Positions 58,346-64,000 of a DNA stretch of 64,000 bases are shown here, in pieces. The translations under genes and the position numbers were made by a program. The stretch is from contig WBVU01000005.1 of the NCBI GenBank assembly GCA_009192285.1, forward strand, positions 682,001-746,000. The letters are read 5' to 3'. Below the pieces are notes generated by a model. The model saw only the letters and a list, made by a program, of their open reading frames with translations, did no database searches and was not told where the DNA came from. This DNA is from Morchella semilibera (taxonomy: Eukaryota > Ascomycota > Pezizomycetes > Pezizales > Morchellaceae). Position 1 is the first letter of the stretch, and each line of letters opens with the position of its first letter.

Positions 58346-59643
58346 TTTTTTTTTTTTTTTTTTTAAATCATATTATTTTCATTCTAGGTACAAAACATTG
58401 CGTGCAGTCAAAGACTATGGCATAAAAGACCTTTCCCCTATCCAAAAACAAACATACGTCCCCAAAAAACAAAAATAAAAAAAATTCAAAACACATACAA
58501 TCAAAACAAAACAAAATTCGAATCCGCATAGTCGAAAATTAAACAAACAAAAATACATAGGAAATACCGATAATTCCTTTCTAATTCCACCGAGAGATTC
58601 TTTTGCTTCATAGAAGCTGGTGCCTAATATTAGGGCTTTTGCGAGTGGGGTAATCGGCAGGGCCTTGATTTTTCAGAGGAGACTGAGTGAGGAAACTGAG
58701 CTTAGGGTCGAGGATATTGATCCTGACAGTAGGGGTGACGGGGCCGCTTCAATTGGGAAGTTGGTTTTGGTGGCAGTAATATATGCGGCGAGCGCGAGTG
58801 TTAGAGGAAGATTGTCGAATATTTCTTCGAGGAGGATGGTATTGGGGAGAAGCGCGTTTCTGCTTTTCTCCTTAGCGGAGCATTCAAAAATTGCATGTTG
58901 AGTGGTTTCCGTGGCGATGCCACAGTGTGTGCAGATGTCTGATGAATTAATATTAATCCAGGATTTGTGTGCTCTGAGATAGCTTTTACAGACTCTTAAC
59001 TGATAAATTCTAGAGGGTGTGAACTTGTGGAGAGACGTAAAAATTGGTAGCTTTAGTGATGGGGGGTATGGGTAGTAGTCGGGGGGGGGTAGAGTTCTCC
59101 CCAATCCCGGACCAGGTTCTTTTTGGCCTGGATCGCCATCCGGTGGAGAGGAGTATCGCCCTCGATTAGTGGTTTAATCATCGAGCACAGTGCATCTATT
59201 GGGAGCGGATTGACTCCTCTAATAGCTTTGGAGTCCCATTTCTTTGGGGGGTTGGTTTTTCCTTTGAGGAGCGCTGTATGGGAATAAACCCTTATTGTGG
59301 AGGGGGTTGGGAAATTCTGTGGTAATCTTCCTGTTACTGGGTTAACTGAGGGGGAGGCGAGCGCAATTCTGATTGCGTACTTGGTGCGAAGGAATTTTAA
59401 ATAGAGATCCAGCGGAGGTGAGGCTGACTCTATATATAGTGCTTTGAGGTTTGTGGCCCTGAAGCATCCCGTGGCCCATCTGAGTACTGAGTTCCAGAAC
59501 TTTGTGATGGGCTTAAGAGACCCTGAGGGGGTGAGAACTGTGGCGCCATATGTAAGCATGGGCCGAATAGCTAGAGTGGCGAGTTTTAAGCAGTTCTTTG
59601 AGGAAAGACCTTTGCCCGCGGATGAGAAGCGTTGGACGAGGCC
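58346..59643 (-). mobile_element. 5'-truncated LINE (non-LTR retrotransposon), 1,298 bp
   Basis: A run of 19 T at 58346-58364 (the minus-strand poly(A) tail) ends the element. A perfect 16-bp target duplication GGACAAAGGAAAGATC (58330-58345 and 59644-59659) flanks it. Long target duplications, a poly(A) tail and 5' truncation are typical of target-primed reverse transcription. Confidence 0.93.
58673..59643 (-). pseudogene. LINE ORF2 C-terminal part (RT thumb to zinc knuckle)
   Basis: Minus-strand reading: LATLAIRPMLTYGATVLTPS, then WNSVLRWATGCFRATNLKAL (the region after the RT catalytic core), then ICTHCGIATETTQHAIFECS, a C-x2-C-x8-H-x4-C knuckle usual at LINE C-termini. The frame changes once, in a G9 run near 59083-59091. 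The catalytic RT motif and endonuclease are absent through 5' truncation. I cannot choose between Tad-like and other fungal LINE clades. Confidence 0.75.
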
Positions 59644-59659
59644 GGACAAAGGAAAGATC

Positions 59660-60103
59660 CATAGCTGAGTATATATACTACTCCCAATCCCCGCACAATC
59701 ACGACTCATACCATCATGTAATAGAAACATATAGAAACTCTAAAACCCAAAACAGAATACCGCAACCGAAAACCCACCCCCTAATATTCCCATCTTCTGC
59801 AAAGTCCGTGGTATGCCATGATAGCTCTTCGTTCTTTTCTTCTTCTCGTCTTATTCCTCTGACCCTTGTCTTATCTGATCTGTGTTGTATACTTTAGTAC
59901 GCTTTATCCTGGTCTCCGTCCTACCCCTATGATAGGTATGTGAGGAGAAATGAAAACAAATTATTTACAAATGAAGGCGAGGCCTCTATATCTTATAAGT
60001 ATATAGATATACCGATATGCAATGTGTATTTTAAAGGCTTTGATTGGCTAGGTATTAATATTGAGTTGGGTATATTGCTTTTTTGTCTATACTAATTGAA
60101 AGT
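59660..60103. other. LTR-like flank of the LINE, right part, then AT-rich DNA
   Basis: It continues the repeat split by the LINE up to about 59960, then AT-rich sequence leading into the minisatellite. No gene seen. Confidence 0.4.
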
Positions 60104-60430
60104 TTTGCTTTTTGCTTATATTGATATTGGTGGCAATTAGGGGACCATGCTTTGTATGTGTATTGGCAATCGATACCTTTGCTTTTTGCTTATATTAGTA
60201 TTGGTGGCGATTAGGGGATCATGCTTTGTATGTGTATTCACAATCGAGAGCTTTGCTTTTTGCTTATATTGGTAATGGTGGCGATTAGGGGTCCATGCTT
60301 TTTATGTATATTGGCAATCGAGAGCTTTGCTTTTTGCTTATATTGATGTTGGTGGCAATTGGAGGTCGATGTTTTGTGTATATTAGTAATCGGGACTTCA
60401 TTTTTTGTTTATATTGATATTAACAATTAG
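60104..60430. repeat. Minisatellite, 74-bp unit, about 4.4 copies
   Basis: TTTGCTTTTTGCTTATA starts at 60104, 60178, 60252 and 60326, exactly 74 bp apart, with a degenerate fifth unit near 60397. The unit also contains TGGTGGC-ATTAGGGG-CCATGCTTT. It lies about 180 bp upstream of the gene at 60610. Confidence 0.9.
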
Positions 60431-60609
60431 AGATATTTGAAACCCTTCTTTTTTCTATATTAATGTAATTAACGATTTAGCACATAAGTAAATATTCATA
60501 TTGTTATTATAATAGTTTAGATTGTAGTTTAAAATAACTTTTGATCGCACATTTTTTACCTTCGCCAACCAATTCTTAAGAGTCTCTGCCAAATATACCT
60601 AATACTACA

Positions 60610-61625
60610 ATGCCTCAAATTTTCAATGAGAATGCTTCCACTGAAATTCATTGCATAGTTGAATTCACCAATAAGACAAACAAGACTGGTTATCTTGAAA
60701 TCTACGATTCAACTCTATTTTGCTGGAGTGAAGGTTTACCCTCTTCAGTCATCGATGAAGAAGATATACCATGTCGTATTGTTTGTTTTATCAACGATTT
60801 CCTTTCAGAACCTACCGAAAACTCTGTTGCTTTATGTTGAGGCAGGTTTTGCGATATGGGTAAAAACAAACCAGTTGTTGTAACCTTACTAAATAAGAAC
60901 GAGTAAGTGAATCAATTTCTATATATTATATTATAACTAAGATTTTTTTACCTAGGTTTGCTGGTGATCCTACTCATCCACGATTTGACGACATAGCACC
61001 TGCACCCTCATGTGCCACTATATACTCAGTCAGGAAAGTTGTTGGACAGCCTAAAGGTACTATCAGTTCTCTTCCTACTGGCTGGAGATCTTTTGATTTA
61101 CGATCATCCTACTACGACTTGGAAGCTGCCTCTAAATCAGCCTCCCGAAAGTGCTTTGTTATTAGGTGGTATATACCACTGGCACCAGGCAAGAGATGGG
61201 AGAGTACAAAGTTACCCCAAGTCGATAGTGTTATTCAAATCACTGGAAGTTTGATTGGCAGAGTAGTCGTCGATAATGCATCATCACATTCTTTTCTTGA
61301 TTGTTTGGTATCGTCATTGAATTATATTTCCGTTATGCAATCAGGGTTTGGGGGTGGATCTAGTGGGCAAACATCGGAAAAGCTAGAGTCAAAGAAGGTT
61401 GGAAGATTTTGGGGTGCTCGGACTCAGAAAAGATCTGCAATGGATGATTCAAGTTTGTATTCAAATTCCCCTACCCCTAAAAGGGTTGCTGTTGGCTCAT
61501 CTCCTGTTTCGCAAACTCATACACCAGTCAAAAGAAAGGCTACAAGTGTATCTAATGATTGTTCTATTGGTGACGATTTTGAAAGTGTAGAGGATGGAGC
61601 TATTGAGGATGTTGGCTCCGATTAG
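60610..61625 (+). CDS. Unrecognised protein, possible OB-fold (RPA-like); one in-frame TGA
   Basis: Exons 60610-60902 and 60956-61625 with a 53-nt intron (GTAAGT...AACTAAG...CCTAG). The first exon has a TGA at 60838, so the gene is either broken or mis-modelled there. The reading is beta-rich: CIVEFTNKTNKTGYLEIYDS, then CATIYSVRKVVGQPKG, CFVIRWYIPLAPGKRW and VDSVIQITGSLIGRV. Two similar strand-loop-strand blocks would suit OB-fold single-strand-DNA-binding domains; that is inference from pattern. The tail is Ser/Pro/Lys-rich with acidic residues. The gene is much more AT-rich than its surroundings. If it pairs with the ORF at 61781, the two could be Helitron genes. Confidence 0.45.
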
Positions 61626-61780
61626 ATGATGTTTGTCATAATATTCAGGTTTCGGGATTATTGTTACTTGATTTACTTTTTGGGAAATATTTATAGTATT
61701 ATCAGGATATATATAGGGCTTGAGTATCTCTTTTGGGAAGTCTATAATACCTTTTGAGCATCAATATAATATTTTTCACA

Positions 61781-61951
61781 ATGCCAAGAACAAATTCCAG
61801 ACAATCAATCGAGGATCATAGACATGCAAATCGTATCCAAATGAGGAGGAACAGAAATTCTCAAGCCTCCAACAGCTCTCAATAAAATCAAATACGGACA
61901 CGATTCAATTTTCAAGCTGAGCATCAGATTAGAAATCGACGACAAACTACT
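61781..61951 (+). pseudogene. N-terminal fragment of an Arg/Gln-rich protein
   Basis: MPRTNSRQSIEDHRHANRIQ then MRRNRNSQASNSSQ, a TAA at 61883, then more Arg/Gln-rich sequence up to 61951, where a family-A LTR interrupts it. Arg-rich N-termini of this kind occur in Helitron replicase-helicases and other element proteins. The rest of the gene is not found after the LTR (63132 onward). Confidence 0.35.
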
Positions 61952-63131
61952 TGTGACGGAGTAACCCGACGCAAAGAAGAAGATAACAATGATGACGCAG
62001 AAGAACCCGAGAAGCACAGTCGGAGGGACGAGGAGACTGACGAAGAGAGAAGGTAACACCGGGCAGGCACAAGCACAGGCACCGGTGAAGGCAAAGGCAA
62101 GGGCAAGGGCACAAGAACACAGAGCAGGGAAAGGTGAGGACCAGATGGACCTCAACGAGAAACGATGAGGAGGTACTATGGGCTTCCCCTTGTCTTGAAG
62201 AGGAAAGAGATCTGTGATACGAGAGGCTAAAGAGCTATTGGTAAGTAGGAGTGGAAATTCCTATGTACTCGAGGTAACAGGAAGACGAGACAGAGAGAAG
62301 AGAAAGAAAGAACTAAGGAAAACATCTAACCCCGCTATTTAACATTTCTCCTCCAACAGTCTGCTATAACTCATACATCAGTTCATAGAAACCCACAGAA
62401 ACCTGTCGCATCCACACCTCGTATTCCTCCCCACTATCTTCGCTATCTACATTACAAATCGATCACGCCATCGAACCTCCTAGAACTCAATGACAACAAC
62501 CACTTTTAGCTATCACGGAGCGAAGCGAGGGCGAGGACAGGAAGTGCCAAGGTACACAACCAAGGCGGGACGAGGCGAGGCTAATAGGTATGAGACTTAG
62601 GCAGAGTAAAGTGCGGGCTTCGGGAACGAGAGACAGGGCGAGGCGGGAGTCACGAGGCGAAGACTATGTGATTTCCTCCTACCCTTGTAAGGTTAGGAGC
62701 GGGGACACTTCAGGGCAACTAGAGATCCTAAAGCTTGTATTGGCGAAAGGATAGGAAGATTGCGTGAAGAGGAAAGAAAGAAAGCTATCTACAAGCGAGG
62801 GCAAGACCCATATATATATCACACCACCTGATCCGATGACTCACCCGCGGATCCCAGTACAGAACCCCATAGAACCTCCTAAGACTCTTATATCCGAACC
62901 TGACCTTATCCCCTAACCCCGAAACTCTATTCTTGAACTGAACCCCTGATACCGAAACGCAGAGAATATAAGAAAAATCCCTGACTAACTCCTCTTCCCG
63001 CAACATCACTAGACCGCGCTCTACGCCGTAATAACTTTCAGCACACCCCTTCCTCGCTTAACCATTCCTAAACAATCACAACAGTGCTTCGACTACCGAA
63101 CCCTCGGGACTGACGCCAAGACGTCGGGACA
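61952..63131 (-). mobile_element. Solo LTR, family A, copy A10, split by a B repeat
   Basis: TGTGACGG...GTCGGGACA as read on plus, with a family-B repeat inside at 62511-63033. The outer flanks (CTACT / GATCA) do not match, so one side has been rearranged since insertion. Confidence 0.85.
62511..63033 (-). mobile_element. LTR-like repeat, family B, copy B7, nested in A10
   Basis: TATCACGG...CCGTAATA as read on plus. The A10 sequence ACTTTTAGC lies before it and ACTTTCAGC after it, apparently a 9-bp duplication with one change, longer than usual for LTRs. A2 shows the uninserted A sequence (CCTTTAGCACACCCC). Confidence 0.7.
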
Positions 63132-63256
63132 GATCAGGTCCCCTCCTAGGGCCTAGCTCCTAATAGGCCGAGGTTTCGAAGGATATTGATCATGCAATAC
63201 TTTTCAAAGGTCAGGACTATATTCGAGATCGCTTGAAGGCTGCCAGGAAGGTTCTT

Positions 63257-64000
63257 CATCAGCAAATCTGTAGATTTCATGGGGCGCTCCAGGCGTTCAG
63301 GGCGCTGAGGGCGTACGGGATAAAAACCCATTCTCCTGAGAACCTTGCTAAACCTCCGGGCGCTCCGGGCGGGGCTTTCAGCGCCCTGAGTGCCCTGAAC
63401 CAAATCACAACCTCGGTTAGCGCCAGGAGTTAGGTTTCCTCTCAGGAACGCCCCTGACGGAAACGTTTTGCGCCTGGTTCCGCCCGAGCTTTACCTTTCT
63501 GCCCCTATCTCCTCTGGTAACATACTTTTTATCATTCATCACGCCTGGATGTCCCTGGCTTGCACATCTAGCTCCTGGTGCAACCTGGTGCTTTTCATGT
63601 ATTTATTCACTTCACGATAGCTTTCAGAGATCTCTTCTATTCGTCGAATGGTACGGATATATTCACTTATAGTCTCGCCCCTATATAACAATTATAATAA
63701 TACATATTACTATCTCTACAGACTTCCCCATACATCTTAGAGATCTTGTTATTCCCTTAGTTATTATAGCTCTCGTCTTCTGTTATTTCTCCACCCTCCT
63801 CCTCCACTATTTCCTCTATCTCCTCCTCTTCTTCCATTAGGTCCGGCTCTCCATCCGTACCGTATTCAAGCCCGTGTAGTGGAAGGTTAGTTTGGTCGGG
63901 TTTAGATTTCTGACCTTGATCTCCCCGAGCACTCCTGAGAGCTTCCGGAGCTTCCGCTAGAGCATCGTCGTCCTCACTAAGACCTTCAACCGGAATATCC
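63257..64000. mobile_element. Terminus of a second large Plavaka-type element, runs off the window
   Basis: CATCAGCAAATCTG at 63257 matches the right-end type of the 11.7-kb element (CATCAGCAAAC, read inverted). GCGCTCAGG-like phrases follow, and then a minus-strand acidic-tail frame homologous to 46030-46346. Order and orientation match the first element's right end. The other terminus lies beyond 64000, so this is an inference. Confidence 0.5.
63757..64000 (-). CDS. Acidic C-terminal tail of an off-window gene
   Basis: An 81-codon minus-strand frame enters from the right edge and ends at 63757. IPVEGLSEDDDALAEAPEAL leads into a Glu-rich stretch (MEEEEEIEEIVEEE). Its first part matches IPIDGLKEDDDALAAALAAF of the first element. 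It is open throughout what is visible, so this copy may be better preserved. Confidence 0.5.
   Translation of the reverse strand, partial: DIPVEGLSEDDDALAEAPEALRSARGDQGQKSKPDQTNLPLHGLEYGTDGEPDLMEEEEEIEEIVEEEGGEITEDESYNN

Noticed and set aside
60104-60430. CRISPR-like array
   Set aside because: Units are contiguous 74-bp tandem copies without variable spacers, and the context is eukaryotic.

Overview
The window looks like repeat-rich DNA from a filamentous fungus. Genes carry short GT-AG introns (about 45-75 nt) with CTAAC/CTAAT branch sites. One gene is a NACHT / C2H2 / ankyrin receptor of the fungal NLR type, and the repeats are pogo/Fot1, Plavaka (CACTA-like) and solo LTRs. An ascomycete of the truffle group (Pezizomycetes) fits the gene and repeat style, but the sequence alone does not prove it.

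Layout. (1) 1-5.6 kb: a large plus-strand NLR-like gene, cut by the left edge, with nine nearly identical two-ankyrin modules. (2) 5.6-15 kb: intergenic DNA with three copies of a 0.36-0.41 kb TIR element (9-bp target duplication where readable) and one host gene at 12.8-14.1 kb (possible PD-(D/E)XK fold). (3) 15.0-17.8 kb: a TIR-bounded pogo/Fot1 transposon carrying a solo LTR. (4) 17.8-33 kb: mostly featureless, with a TIR element containing a MITE, a small coiled-coil ORF, and scraps of Myb/SANT and piggyBac-like genes. (5) 35.114-46.858 kb: an 11.7-kb Plavaka-type element with matching termini and a 2-bp target duplication. It carries a decayed transposase, an unidentified decayed coding region and a DUF6532-like gene, and two solo LTRs have landed in it. 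(6) 46.9-60 kb: nested solo LTRs of several families (named A, B, C, D, F here), 137-bp MITEs and a 5'-truncated LINE. (7) 60-62 kb: an AT-rich two-gene cassette, possibly Helitron-like, preceded by a 74-bp minisatellite. (8) From 63.257 kb: the end of a second large Plavaka-type element that leaves the window and shares a coding tail with the first.

How it fits together. The 137-bp MITEs have the same asymmetric termini (CATCAGCAAG on one side, CATCAGCAAAC on the other) and the same kind of 2-bp target duplication as the 11.7-kb element. They are therefore likely its non-autonomous relatives. Three MITE insertions and the large element can be checked against related uninserted copies inside this window. 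The stops in the pogo and Plavaka transposases and the DUF6532-like gene all fit C-to-T or G-to-A transitions with the frame otherwise largely kept. That points to deamination or RIP-like decay rather than indels. Likely functional host genes are few: the NLR, the 12.8-kb gene and perhaps the coiled-coil ORF.
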